Below, one piece after another: positions 22,417 to 31,237 of a stretch of DNA of 32,403 nt (within the stretch, counting starts at the first letter, position 1; every line of letters starts with the position of its first letter). A model generated the notes under the pieces. That model was given only the letters and a program-made list of their open reading frames with translations, was not told the origin of the DNA and did no database searches. Both the position numbers and the translations under genes were made by a program. Source of the stretch: Bacteroidales bacterium (lineage in GTDB: Bacteria > Bacteroidota > Bacteroidia > Bacteroidales > Bacteroidaceae); contig JAUMYJ010000015.1 of assembly GCA_030528715.1 (NCBI GenBank), positions 1 through 32,403 of the forward strand, given 5' to 3'.

Positions 22417-25029
22417 ATGATAAAGCATTTTTTAGTTCTAGTTTTAGCAACTTTACTATTTCCGACTCTTTGCAATAGAGTTTGGGCACAGCTCTTACAG
22501 GGGTATGTGACCGATGCTCGCACTGGTGAGCCGATTGAATTTGCTACAGTGATGTATACTGACAAGTCACGTGGTACTTCTGCCGACGAATTAGGTCATT
22601 TTACCCTGCCTTATCAAGCTAATGCTTCGCTTATGGTGTCGGCCATAGGCTATGCGCGTACTACCATGGTGGTTCAGCCAGGTGTTTACACGCTCAACAT
22701 AAAGCTTGAGTCTAATGGCGACTTGACCTTGGGCGAAGCAGTGGTTCGCAGTGGTCGTCCTAAATATTCGCGTAAAAACAACCCTGCTGTTGAACTCATG
22801 CGTAAGGTCATTGCTGCCAAAAAAGATTATGATCTCAATACTAATCCGTTTTATAGTTTTCGAGAATATCAAAAGCTCACCTTTGCAGTGAGTAATATTA
22901 GTGACGACTCTATTAAGCGGTCTAGTGGTAAGGGATCTTTGGCTTTCTTACGTGATCATGTTGAGATAGACCCTACTACGGGTAAGCGTATCTTGCCGAT
23001 TTCGGTCGAAGAGAACGTTACACGACACATCTATCGTAGAGATCCTCGAAGCCAAAAGGCGATCGTTGAGGGACAGCGTACAGAGGGACTCAATGAGTTT
23101 CTTAACACAGGGGAGATACTCAATGTGATGCTTAAAGACTACTTCCGAAATATTAATATTCTTGACGATCGTATTGAGTTCTTGCGCACCAACTTTGTGA
23201 GTCCACTCTCCCGCACTTCGGCTATTGACTATTACCGCTATTTTATCGAAGACACCCTTGACGTCGATGGTACACGTTGCATCGCACTCTATTTCTCGCC
23301 CAACAATACGATGGATTTTGCTTTCTCTGGCATGCTCTACATTCACGACGATAGCACCTATCGTGTACATAGTGCAGACATCACTTTCCCGCGTCGCTCC
23401 TCGGTCAATTTTGTAGAAAACCTTACACTTCGACAGACTTTTCGCACAGAGCCAGGCGGGCAGCAGGTGTTGGCTTCTGATGAGCTCGTCACACAGCTTG
23501 TTCCAGCGAAGTTTTTGCAGCGCTTTCAAGTGAGGCGCACCACGATATATAGCGACTATGCGTTTACCGAAATCCCTGCGCGAGATTTCAAGTTTACAGG
23601 CCCTACATACACCGACCCTGATGCTCAGTTGCGTGATAATCAGTTTTGGAATGAGTTCCGTCCTACTCCACTTACAGCTAGTGAGGGCAATCTCTCACAG
23701 ATGATGAGCCGCATCTCTAAGCTCAAAGGCTTCAAATATGTGATTTTTGCAGCGCAGGCACTTATCGAAAACTTTGTTGAGACAGGGAGCGATAGCGTGC
23801 CCAGTAAGGTGGATTTTGGCCCTATTAACACGATGATTACAAGCAATCACATAGATGGCCTACGCTTGCGCCTTAGTGCACAGACTACTGCCAACCTCAG
23901 TCCTCATCTCTTTGCACGTGGTTACGTAGCCTATGGCCTCCGAGACCATCGCTGGAAAGGGCAAGGTGAGCTCATCTATGCTTTCAACAAGAAGGGATAC
24001 CTCCCTCGCGAGTTTCCTACCAACAATCTTACCCTAGGTTATCAAAATGATGTCATATCGCCCTCAGACATCTATCTCCCTACCGATAAAGACAACGTCT
24101 TTACTTCCTTCAAGTGGAGTAAAGTAGACCATATGCAATACTTTCGTAAGGCCTATGTAAAATACGATCGTGAATGGATGAATGGGATAAGTTTGCGCTT
24201 GCAAGCCAAGTACGAAGAGCTTGAACCAACAGGGGCGTTGATGTATCAGCGTCTCAATGGTGGCTTACCTTCGCCCGATCGCACACAATGGGTCAAAAAG
24301 ATACAGACAGCCGAGTTCACTGCTGGCTTTGATCTTCAGCCAGGTGCACTCTATTATAACACTAAGCAACGCCGTCGTGCTGCCAATAATGGAGCTCCTC
24401 GTTTTTCTCTCAGCCATACCATTGGCGTAAGTGGACTTATGGGGAGTGATTATACTTATCACATCAGCGAGGCTGGCTTTTATCGTCGCTGGCCACTAGT
24501 GCAGTGGGGAGAGCTTACCACGACTTTCAAAGCTGGTGCGCAATGGAGTAAAGTGCCATACCCCTTGCTCAATATGCCTGCGGCCAACCTTTCTTATATT
24601 GTTGAGGACGATATGTTTAGCCTTATTGATAATATGGAGTTTCTCAACGACCGCTATGCCTCGGCCATGCTTTCATGGGATCTTAAAGGGCGTCTGTTTA
24701 ATCGCATTCCACTCTTAAACCGTCTAAAATGGCGTGAACTTATCGGTGTCAATGTCCTATGGGGTACATTGACCGATCGTAATAATCCCTTCCTAGCTCA
24801 AAATGCAGCAGATCAGCAGCTATTTTATTTCCCCGGGAATTTTGATGCTATGGGGAATTATGCGTATCAATCGCATGTTATGGACAAGGGAAAACCCTAT
24901 GTAGAGGGTATTATAGGCATTCATAATATCTTTAAATTACTCCAAGTGCAATACGTACACCGCTTTACTTACCTTTATCCAGGCACACAGCGTTGGGGCA
25001 TACGTGTCATGCTACGTATGCGTTTCTAG
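22417..25029 (+). CDS. Outer-membrane DUF5686 protein with carboxypeptidase-regulatory-like domain
   Basis: From the ATG at 22417 the protein has about 870 residues. A signal peptide ends near RVWAQ (residue 25). A carboxypeptidase-regulatory-like beta domain follows at about 27-100 (LQGYVTDARTGEPIEFATV, DELGHFTLP). The DUF5686 body begins near residue 112 with the marker NPAVELMRKVIAAK and NPFYSFREYQKL. The rest has the alternating hydrophobic/aromatic pattern of a beta barrel, ending in a terminal Phe (MLRMRF). It has no TonB plug, so it is not a classical receptor. The role of DUF5686 proteins is not established. A GTG at 22402 in the same frame would add five residues but abuts the hairpin; the ATG gives a normal signal peptide. 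Confidence 0.85.
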   Translation: MIKHFLVLVLATLLFPTLCNRVWAQLLQGYVTDARTGEPIEFATVMYTDKSRGTSADELGHFTLPYQANASLMVSAIGYARTTMVVQPGVYTLNIKLESNGDLTLGEAVVRSGRPKYSRKNNPAVELMRKVIAAKKDYDLNTNPFYSFREYQKLTFAVSNISDDSIKRSSGKGSLAFLRDHVEIDPTTGKRILPISVEENVTRHIYRRDPRSQKAIVEGQRTEGLNEFLNTGEILNVMLKDYFRNINILDDRIEFLRTNFVSPLSRTSAIDYYRYFIEDTLDVDGTRCIALYFSPNNTMDFAFSGMLYIHDDSTYRVHSADITFPRRSSVNFVENLTLRQTFRTEPGGQQVLASDELVTQLVPAKFLQRFQVRRTTIYSDYAFTEIPARDFKFTGPTYTDPDAQLRDNQFWNEFRPTPLTASEGNLSQMMSRISKLKGFKYVIFAAQALIENFVETGSDSVPSKVDFGPINTMITSNHIDGLRLRLSAQTTANLSPHLFARGYVAYGLRDHRWKGQGELIYAFNKKGYLPREFPTNNLTLGYQNDVISPSDIYLPTDKDNVFTSFKWSKVDHMQYFRKAYVKYDREWMNGISLRLQAKYEELEPTGALMYQRLNGGLPSPDRTQWVKKIQTAEFTAGFDLQPGALYYNTKQRRRAANNGAPRFSLSHTIGVSGLMGSDYTYHISEAGFYRRWPLVQWGELTTTFKAGAQWSKVPYPLLNMPAANLSYIVEDDMFSLIDNMEFLNDRYASAMLSWDLKGRLFNRIPLLNRLKWRELIGVNVLWGTLTDRNNPFLAQNAADQQLFYFPGNFDAMGNYAYQSHVMDKGKPYVEGIIGIHNIFKLLQVQYVHRFTYLYPGTQRWGIRVMLRMRF

Positions 25030-25039
25030 TGTTTCTGTT

Positions 25040-25717
25040 TTACCCCGTTTGTGTCCCCAGCCACACGGCCATGCAGTGTGTACCTTGCCCTGCTGTCCCG
25101 ATGTGAGTTTGTGCTGTTCGCTCACGCCAATAGCGTAGGTCTTCGGAGGCCATACGATGGCTGATGCCGAGTAGGGAAGCACATTGTCGCACACTAATAA
25201 CACGGTGTTCGCGCAGATAGTTTTGTACGGTAAGAAGTCGTATGGTACGCGAGGAGCTACTTCGTTGTATAGGACGTATGTGACGTGGCTTAACCACGCT
25301 ACGTTGTAAGGCTTCGTTAGTTTTGTCGCGTAGTACACGATTTGCACGAAAGGTAATACGACGAATGTGTACCTCTTTGACGCAGAGTGCTGTTGTGTCA
25401 GTAGCAACGTCGCCTGTATTTATAGATACCGCTGATGTGGTGGTTTTAGCCTTTATTGTCTCTGAGGTCAATGTTGCTCCAAATGTGCCCAAGTCTCCCA
25501 AAGACACGCTACACCCGCATGCTACATAGTGAGCTATGATGTCGGTAAGTGCTGCTAAGCAACCTAGTACATCAGCGCGTGTTAGCGTACATTGTTGTAC
25601 AATGTCAGCTGTGACTTGCTCTAAGGAAATATGCTGATGTTGTGCAAAATGGGTGGTAAGGCGTGCGTTCGAGCCATGCATGCCTTGCGCCATGTGGCGT
25701 AATACGATGTGTGTCAT
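25040..25717 (-). CDS. HU-like DNA-binding protein with C-terminal HTH-like segment
   Basis: This is the only gene on the minus strand. The 225-residue protein has an HU/IHF-like N-terminal part (about 18-135) of the Bacteroidota type: FAQHQHISLEQVTADIVQQ, GCSVSLGDLGTFGATL and HIRRITFRANRVL near 115-130. A basic linker leads to a C-terminal segment at about 165-197 (VQNYLREHRVISVRQCASLLG, then a SHRMASEDLRYW recognition-helix-like stretch) resembling a helix-turn-helix. The HU part alone is usual in this phylum, while the added HTH-like segment is not part of standard HU. The stop codon is 10 bp from the convergent DUF5686 stop. The promoter is at 25822-25854. The role is probably in DNA architecture or regulation; targets are unknown. 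Confidence 0.72.
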   Translation of the reverse strand: MTHIVLRHMAQGMHGSNARLTTHFAQHQHISLEQVTADIVQQCTLTRADVLGCLAALTDIIAHYVACGCSVSLGDLGTFGATLTSETIKAKTTTSAVSINTGDVATDTTALCVKEVHIRRITFRANRVLRDKTNEALQRSVVKPRHIRPIQRSSSSRTIRLLTVQNYLREHRVISVRQCASLLGISHRMASEDLRYWRERTAQTHIGTAGQGTHCMAVWLGTQTG

Positions 25718-25821
25718 TGGTGTGTATTATGTGTTAAGGTTAATTGTAGCCTTTGTACCTTTCTAGTTAAGGTGTCTACCTTGTGGCGTGTTGAATTGGT
25801 CGTACGAAGGCTTAGGAAGTA

Positions 25822-25854
25822 CAAAGATACAATACAAAGGGAGCGAAATCCAAA
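25822..25854 (-). promoter_or_regulatory. Promoter of the HU-like gene
   Basis: On the minus strand TATCTTTG (25829-25822) matches the -7 consensus and TTTG (25854-25851) lies 21 bp upstream of it. A leader of about 100 nt would precede the start codon at 25717. Confidence 0.5.
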
Positions 25855-25920
25855 TTTTTAGCCATTTTTTTTGTGGTAGTTGGGCTTAAAAAGGCAGTAA
25901 ACTTTGTGCCGTGTCTAGAA

Positions 25921-25983
25921 ACATACGTATCTGTGCATGTTACATGTGTATCATGACAAGGCACATGTGTATCCTGGCCTGCT
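25921..25983. repeat. Three direct repeats with exact 21-bp period
   Basis: ACATGTGTATC occurs at 25942-25952 and again at 25963-25973, and a variant with two differences (ACATACGTATC) is at 25921-25931. The start-to-start distance is exactly 21 bp each time, two helical turns, which places the copies on the same DNA face. The sequences between the 11-bp cores are not conserved. The array lies 67 bp upstream of the HU-like gene's -33 box. Confidence 0.55.
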
Positions 25984-26226
25984 ACAATGGCTTAGAGTAA
26001 GCGGCTACTTGCTCGCAGGCCGAGTTATATTCCTAAAACGATGATGAGAGCGTGTCAATGTGAGCTGCTAGTAGTGTGTCGGCAAGAGTATGGTGTATAG
26101 TGAATTGTACGGCCTATTGCGTGTGTCTTGATGCAGAGGGTGTCTATGCAATAGCTTCGTGGTTAGTCTTCGTTAGCCTTTGGGGGTAAGGTGGGTTTTG
26201 GCGTGGGTGGTTTGCGTTTTTTTTTG

Positions 26227-26234
26227 TACCTTTG
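26227..26234 (+). promoter_or_regulatory. -7 box for the long rightward unit
   Basis: TACCTTTG at 26227-26234, followed by CAG, matches the -7 consensus. The expected -33 position (26204-26207) is not TTTG; TTTG occurs at 26197 and 26211 at non-ideal distances. It is the only promoter-like element before the gene set that runs to the window end. Confidence 0.5.
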
Positions 26235-26280
26235 CAGTAGCCATTGTGGCCTGCTTTGTCGTGCCTTAATTTAAAAGGGT

Positions 26281-26958
26281 ATGTCGCAGATTAGAGTGGC
26301 TGTGAAATATGCTATGTATCAAGCCAAAAATATGGGACTATTAGATATATTTAGACGCCATAAAAAGACCGAGAAGCGAGTAGGGGGTATGGAGGACTTC
26401 ATGACGCTCATTCGCGTGTATTATCAAGCTGCGCTAGCAGCTAACTTAGGTATTTCTAACCTTGCCATGCTGCCCGACTTGCGTACTTTCAAACAAACGC
26501 TACATGTGCAGACCGTAAACAACCGCTTAGGCCAAGGCGAGAAAGCGAAATGTAAGAAAATGCTTTCGGAAATGTATGGACTCAAAGAGAGTTTTTTTAA
26601 GGAAATAGACGCAAGCATTAAGGCAAATTGCCGCACGTTACAACACTTGCAGCCTTATTTCATTCGTTTTCAGGGATTTAGTCAAGATCTCTTGACGCAT
26701 GTGACGAGTGAACAGCAGTGGAAACTTCGCTTGCCACGTCTCTTTAAGGGTACGCTGCGCCAAGTGGTAGCACAATCGGTGCATGGCATTTTTAGCAAGC
26801 CTTTTTATAAAGATGCCGCCTTGCAAAAATCGGCCGTAGGTATTCGTAAGTACAATCAGCAGCTCGGTTATTCGCCTGAGTGGATGACTGAGTACGTCTA
26901 TCAAGTAGTGTTACTGGCCAAAAAAGAACCGCGTAATAAAGTTGCCGACAATGCATAA
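26281..26958 (+). CDS. Conserved hypothetical protein, function unknown
   Basis: The 225-residue protein was not recognised. It is helical and basic, without signal peptide or membrane span, and so probably cytoplasmic. Visible features are a GLLDIFRRHKK segment at about 19-29, MEDFMTLIRVYYQAALAANLG near 37-57, and a basic middle with LGQGEKAKCKKMLSEMYGLKESF. The first ATG is at 26281, but the in-frame ATG at 26332 (residue 18) begins MGLLDIF, a common style of start for small cytoplasmic proteins, and may be the real one. It is the first gene of the unit containing zapA and rny, 36 bp upstream of the next gene, which hints at a housekeeping role. Confidence 0.65.
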   Translation: MSQIRVAVKYAMYQAKNMGLLDIFRRHKKTEKRVGGMEDFMTLIRVYYQAALAANLGISNLAMLPDLRTFKQTLHVQTVNNRLGQGEKAKCKKMLSEMYGLKESFFKEIDASIKANCRTLQHLQPYFIRFQGFSQDLLTHVTSEQQWKLRLPRLFKGTLRQVVAQSVHGIFSKPFYKDAALQKSAVGIRKYNQQLGYSPEWMTEYVYQVVLLAKKEPRNKVADNA

Positions 26959-26994
26959 GGCTAGGCAGCGCTAACCTTAACGCCTCGAAAGCCT

Positions 26995-27294
26995 ATGAGT
27001 GAGAAGAAAAATCAGATGTGGCGTGACCTAGACACTCGTGTACGCGAACTTGTACTAACGTTTAAGGAGCTACAAGCTGATAAAGCGCAGCTCAAAGCAC
27101 AGCTTGCCGAAGCGCATGCCAATGTACGCCAACTAGAAGCACAGCTTGCCGAGAGTAAAGCCGATTATCGTCGTCTCATGACAGCACGTATGCTAGAAAT
27201 AGGTGATGTAGATCATCGCGATGCTAAGCGTGAACTCAATCGCCTCATACGCGAAGTAGACCAGTGTATAGCACTGCTTGCTACGAGTAAGTAA
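26995..27294 (+). CDS. Small coiled-coil protein upstream of zapA
   Basis: The 99-residue protein is almost entirely predicted coiled coil: heptad-like spacing of Leu/Val/Ala from about 14 to 60 with many Glu, Lys and Gln (QADKAQLKAQLAEAHANVRQ). A charged C-terminal helix with RELNRLIREVDQCIALL follows. No enzyme motif is visible. It lies 36 bp after the unknown gene and 29 bp before the zapA-like gene. The position next to a ZapA-like protein and the ZapB-like architecture suggest a divisome accessory role, which is inference from context only. Confidence 0.65.
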   Translation: MSEKKNQMWRDLDTRVRELVLTFKELQADKAQLKAQLAEAHANVRQLEAQLAESKADYRRLMTARMLEIGDVDHRDAKRELNRLIREVDQCIALLATSK

Positions 27295-27323
27295 TTTGTA
27301 CCCAATGCTAGAGGAAAGAAACG

Positions 27324-27635
27324 ATGTCGGAGGTAAAAGAAAAATTTGAGTTTAGCATTCGTCAAAATATGACGCAGAGCGGCTTGCCGAGTAATATTAA
27401 GCTGGCCGTAAATATCAAAGCTAGCGACCGTCCCATCTATGCCGCAGCTCAACAGCTGATAGATGATGTGATAAATCGCTATGCAACTAACTTTGCAGGA
27501 CGTCCTAGTGGGCAATACTTGCAGTTGAGCTTGGTAGACCTAGCTGTAAAACTGGTACAGGCCGATGCAGAGCGCACCCAATTGCACGAAAATAGTGCAG
27601 CTCTGCTGGCCGAAATCAATAGCGTGCTGAAATAA
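27324..27635 (+). CDS. zapA: ZapA-like cell division protein
   Basis: ZapA binds and bundles FtsZ filaments at the division site. The 103-residue protein has the ZapA layout: an N-terminal strand region with KLAVNIKASDRPI near 26-38, a helix with AAQQLIDDVINRYATNF near 41-57, then a long C-terminal helix (LQLSLVDLAVKLVQADAERTQLHENSAALLAEINSVL) suited to antiparallel coiled-coil assembly. Sequence similarity to well-known ZapA is low, and context supports the call: a coiled-coil protein upstream and rny 30 bp downstream, an arrangement remembered from other Bacteroidales. Confidence 0.65.
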   Translation: MSEVKEKFEFSIRQNMTQSGLPSNIKLAVNIKASDRPIYAAAQQLIDDVINRYATNFAGRPSGQYLQLSLVDLAVKLVQADAERTQLHENSAALLAEINSVLK

Positions 27636-27665
27636 CTCTCCTCCCACTTAATATAGAACGATAGA

Positions 27666-29201
27666 ATGACAATACTCATTATAAGCATCACCGTGGCTCT
27701 TGTCGTAGGAGCTACACTAGGCTATATACTTTTTCGCTATGTAGTCAATGGACAAGCCCAAAAACTCATCAGTGAGGCCGAGAAAGCGGCCGAAGTAATC
27801 AAAGAAAAGAAACTTCTTGAAGTCAAAGAGAAGTTTCTAAATAAAAAAGCTGAGCTTGAAAAAGAAGTGCAGCAGCGCAATCAATTGCTGGCTCAAAACG
27901 AGAATAAACTCAAACAGCGTAACATCAGTCTAAACCAGCAACAAGAAAAGCTAAACCAAGGTAAAAACGAGCTCGAAATAGCACGCAAACAGCTTGATGC
28001 GCAGAAGCAACAACTCGAACGCCGTAGCGAAGAGGTTACGCGTAGCGAAGCCCGTCAGCGCGAAGAGCTCGAACGTCTAAGTGGCCTCAGTGCAGAAGAA
28101 GCTAAACAAAGCCTCATTGAGGCACTCAAAGACGAAGCACGCACAGATGCTCAAAGTTACATTAACGATATTATGGACGATGCTAAACTTACAGCTAATA
28201 AAGAAGCGAAACGCATCGTTATTCAAAGTATTCAGCGTGTAGCTACCGAAACTACGATTGAAAATAGTGTCACCGTATTCCATATTGACAATGATGAGGT
28301 GAAGGGTCGTATCATAGGTCGAGAAGGGCGTAACATTCGTGCCCTTGAAGCTGCCACGGGGGTAGAAATTGTAGTAGACGATACACCCGAGGCTATCGTA
28401 ATCTCAGCTTTTGACCCCGTACGTCGTGAAATTTGTCGCTTGGCTCTACATCAGCTTATCTCCGATGGTCGCATTCATCCTGCACGTATTGAAGAGGTGG
28501 TGGCTAAGGTAAAGAAGCAAATAGATGAAGAAATTATAGAAACGGGTAAGCGTACGACTATTGACCTTGGTATTCATGGCTTACACCCTGAGCTTGTGCG
28601 TATCGTAGGTAAGATGAAATATCGCTCATCATATGGCCAAAACCTCTTGCAGCATTCGCGTGAAACGGCTAATCTTTGTGCTGTAATGGCTGCTGAGCTT
28701 GGGCTCAACCCTAAAAAAGCTAAACGTGCTGGGCTACTGCATGATATAGGTAAAGTGCCCGATGAAGAGCCTGAAATGCCGCATGCACTTTATGGCGCAA
28801 AATTAGCTGAAAAATATAAAGAAAAGGCAGATGTCGTTAATGCCATTGGTGCGCATCACGATGAGATGGAAATGACGTCGCTTATTGCTCCCATCGTGCA
28901 AGTATGTGATGCCATCAGTGGCGCACGTCCTGGCGCACGTCGTGAAATAGTAGAAGCCTATATCAAACGCTTGAAAGACCTAGAAAGTATAGCTATGAGC
29001 TATCCAGGGGTGCTTAAAACCTATGCCATACAGGCCGGACGTGAACTGCGTGTTATCGTAGGAGCTGATAAAATAGATGATGCACAAACAGAACGACTCA
29101 GTAGTGATATTGCTAGGCGAATTCAAGACGAAATGACCTATCCTGGTCAAGTGAAAATTACCGTTATTCGCGAAACGCGCTCGGTAAGTTATGCCAAGTA
29201 A
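27666..29201 (+). CDS. rny: Ribonuclease Y
   Basis: RNase Y is a membrane-anchored endoribonuclease that starts mRNA decay. The 511-residue protein has all four expected parts. There is one N-terminal membrane span (about 2-22), then a long charged coiled coil (about 30-190). A KH domain around [21 protein letters not shown] (212-232) precedes an HD domain with the metal-binding pair His359-Asp360 in GLLHDIGK and a further HHDE near 396. The C-terminal ITVIRETR segment is typical. Length and motif order match the family exactly. It lies 30 bp after zapA and 25 bp before the Wzi-like gene. Confidence 0.96.
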   Translation: MTILIISITVALVVGATLGYILFRYVVNGQAQKLISEAEKAAEVIKEKKLLEVKEKFLNKKAELEKEVQQRNQLLAQNENKLKQRNISLNQQQEKLNQGKNELEIARKQLDAQKQQLERRSEEVTRSEARQREELERLSGLSAEEAKQSLIEALKDEARTDAQSYINDIMDDAKLTANKEAKRIVIQSIQRVATETTIENSVTVFHIDNDEVKGRIIGREGRNIRALEAATGVEIVVDDTPEAIVISAFDPVRREICRLALHQLISDGRIHPARIEEVVAKVKKQIDEEIIETGKRTTIDLGIHGLHPELVRIVGKMKYRSSYGQNLLQHSRETANLCAVMAAELGLNPKKAKRAGLLHDIGKVPDEEPEMPHALYGAKLAEKYKEKADVVNAIGAHHDEMEMTSLIAPIVQVCDAISGARPGARREIVEAYIKRLKDLESIAMSYPGVLKTYAIQAGRELRVIVGADKIDDAQTERLSSDIARRIQDEMTYPGQVKITVIRETRSVSYAK

Positions 29202-29226
29202 TTGTCGATAAACTCAACGTGTGACC

Positions 29227-30741
29227 ATGTATCGCCGACTTTGCCTTTTGACCTTGGCTATGCTTGCCACAGGACTGCCTATGCCTATGTGTGTCGTGGC
29301 GCAAGACCTTCTGCGTGGCGGACTATTGAAAGAAGATGTGCGCTATCATGTGGAGGCACATGGCCAAACGGGAGAGTCTACACCTGCTCTTTATACACAC
29401 GCTAATCGCTATGGCATAAATAGTGTGAATGGCCATGCGAGCTATCTGCGTGCTGGTATTACGCGTGACGTGCTGACAGACTCAGCGCGTCATTGGCGTA
29501 TGGGGTATGGCGTAGATGTTGCAGGCTTTATAAGGCATACAAGTACATGGGCTATACAGCAGGCTTATGTAGAAGTTGAGTATGACTGGGCACGCCTAAC
29601 GCTTGGTGCCAAAGAACACCCGCTACACTTGAAACATCAACGCCTGAGTACGGGAAGCTTTACATTAGGGAAAAATAGCCGTCCTATCCCCGAAATTCGC
29701 TTAGCTATTCCCAACTATCTCTCGCTAGATAAAAATAATTGGGTGGCTGTTAAAGGGCATGTCGCTTTTGGAGTGACTACCGATGGTGGCTTTCAAAAAA
29801 ACTATGTAGCTGTGGGGCAGCATTATGTAGATAAGACTTGTATGCATACCAAATCAGGCTTTTTACGTTTGGGTAATGCTACAAAGTTTCCACTGACGCT
29901 AGAAGGGGGCTTAGAGATGGCTGCGCAGTATGGTGGTACAATCTACAACCTTAACCAGCAAGGCATCAAGGAACTCAATATGTCTCATGGCTTAAAAGCT
30001 ATGTGGCATGCGCTAATACCAGGGGGGAGTGATGTGACAGATGAAGGTTATGATAATGCTCTGGGTAACACTTTGGGAAGCTGGCTCTTGGCACTTAACT
30101 ATCATGGCAAAGGCTGGAAAGCACGTGTATATTACGACCACTTCTTTGAAGACCATAGCCAGTTATTTATGGAGTATAATTGGAAAGATGGTTTGTGGGG
30201 AGTAGAGATAGAGCTACCACGTAATCCAATGGTAAATACGATGGTGTATGAGCACTTGAATACGAAGCATCAATCGGGTGCCGTGTATCACGACCATACA
30301 ACGGCCTTACCCGATCAAATCAGTGGGCGAGATAATTACTATCATCATGCGCTCTATGGCAGTTGGTCGCACTGGGGACAATATGTGGGTAATCCGCTGT
30401 TTATCACACCGCTGTATCGTAAAGATGGTAGACTACGTGTTACTAACAATCGTTTTGTAGCTCATCACTTTGGGGTCTCTGGACAGCCATTCGCAACGCT
30501 TACTTATCGGGTGTTAGCCACATGGACTACTAATTGGGGAACATATGACAATCTTTACGAACACAAGAAAAGTGGTCAGCACTACTTGTTTGAGCTAGAC
30601 TATAAGCCTAAGTTCTTGGGGCGTAAAGATGTAGAGGGGTGGAGTGCACGCCTGGGCGTAGCACTTGACCGAGGTGCGCATTTAGGTAATAACACTACGG
30701 TGATGCTTACTGTCGGTCGTAGTGGTAACTTGTTTCATTAA
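29227..30741 (+). CDS. Capsule assembly Wzi family outer-membrane protein
   Basis: From the ATG at 29227 the protein has 504 residues with a signal peptide ending near CVVAQ (residue 26). The rest shows the alternating pattern of an 18-strand barrel like Wzi: YHVEAHGQTGE, an early YGINSVNGHASYLRAG stretch, WAIQQAYVEVEYDWARLTLG near 95-115, and repeated Trp/Tyr/His-rich strands such as WSHWGQYVGNPL. In E. coli, Wzi anchors capsule to the cell surface. A GTG at 29221 in frame would add two residues. The lipoprotein gene follows after 2 bp. Whether it binds capsule here is inferred from family membership. Confidence 0.78.
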   Translation: MYRRLCLLTLAMLATGLPMPMCVVAQDLLRGGLLKEDVRYHVEAHGQTGESTPALYTHANRYGINSVNGHASYLRAGITRDVLTDSARHWRMGYGVDVAGFIRHTSTWAIQQAYVEVEYDWARLTLGAKEHPLHLKHQRLSTGSFTLGKNSRPIPEIRLAIPNYLSLDKNNWVAVKGHVAFGVTTDGGFQKNYVAVGQHYVDKTCMHTKSGFLRLGNATKFPLTLEGGLEMAAQYGGTIYNLNQQGIKELNMSHGLKAMWHALIPGGSDVTDEGYDNALGNTLGSWLLALNYHGKGWKARVYYDHFFEDHSQLFMEYNWKDGLWGVEIELPRNPMVNTMVYEHLNTKHQSGAVYHDHTTALPDQISGRDNYYHHALYGSWSHWGQYVGNPLFITPLYRKDGRLRVTNNRFVAHHFGVSGQPFATLTYRVLATWTTNWGTYDNLYEHKKSGQHYLFELDYKPKFLGRKDVEGWSARLGVALDRGAHLGNNTTVMLTVGRSGNLFH

Positions 30742-30743
30742 CA

Positions 30744-31214
30744 ATGTGCAAAGTGATGAGGTATCTTGTAATTGCTGCTTGGAGTATGCTCTTGTCCGTT
30801 GTGTCTTGTACGAATAAGTGGGACGAAAATGGCTCGCTTGATGGGCTCTGGCGTTACGACAGTATCGCTTATCACACAGCTATGGGCGACTCTATGGTTT
30901 ACTTAGTAGGTGGACAGCGTTATTTGGCTATCCAGTTGGGCTTGGTATCGTTTCGTGACAATGCCTTGCCTGTAGTCAATGGGCATACAAATGAAACGTT
31001 GAGCCGATTTGTCTATCGTGGTGATTCGCTGATCTTTGCTCCTATGTATATTCACTTTCGTGCCAAGGATAGCTTGCTTACCGAGTCAAGTACGATGGCC
31101 AATATGCACTTTGGCATACAGGGGCATGAGGGACACTTCAAAATAGAGCACTTGACGGCCAAACGCTTAGTGTTGCGATCGGAGTATGCGCGCCTTTATC
31201 TAGTTAAATTTTAG
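30744..31214 (+). CDS. Lipocalin-like lipoprotein
   Basis: The 156-residue protein has a lipoprotein signal peptide with a lipobox-like LSVVSC (Cys at 22), so it is probably lipid-anchored. The mature part begins with acidic spacer residues and then GSLDGLWRYDSI, the motif that opens small lipocalin-like domains in Bacteroidota. It is beta-rich and closes with RLVLRSEYARLYLVKF. No ligand is known. It starts 2 bp after the Wzi-like gene, so the two are almost certainly co-translated and may work together at the outer membrane. Confidence 0.68.
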   Translation: MCKVMRYLVIAAWSMLLSVVSCTNKWDENGSLDGLWRYDSIAYHTAMGDSMVYLVGGQRYLAIQLGLVSFRDNALPVVNGHTNETLSRFVYRGDSLIFAPMYIHFRAKDSLLTESSTMANMHFGIQGHEGHFKIEHLTAKRLVLRSEYARLYLVKF

Positions 31215-31237
31215 CATAGCCGTTGCATTTATAAATA

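Larger units (their letters stand above)
25718..26280. other. Long intergenic region between divergent HU-like and unknown genes
   Basis: These 563 bp separate a leftward from a rightward transcription unit and contain no credible gene. They hold the leftward promoter (25822-25854), three 21-bp direct repeats (25921-25983) and a -7 box for the rightward unit (26227). The stretch 25984-26220 shows nothing recognisable. Confidence 0.6.

Noticed and set aside
22948-23529. A 193-codon reading frame on the minus strand.
   Set aside because: It is contained within the DUF5686 gene, with no motif or promoter.
25012-25407. A 131-codon minus-strand frame overlapping the HU-like gene.
   Set aside because: It is in another frame of the same strand as the HU-like gene and has no recognisable domain.
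26041-26100. Possible 19-codon reading frame starting at 26041.
   Set aside because: It is very short, has no promoter or ribosome-binding site, and has unremarkable composition.
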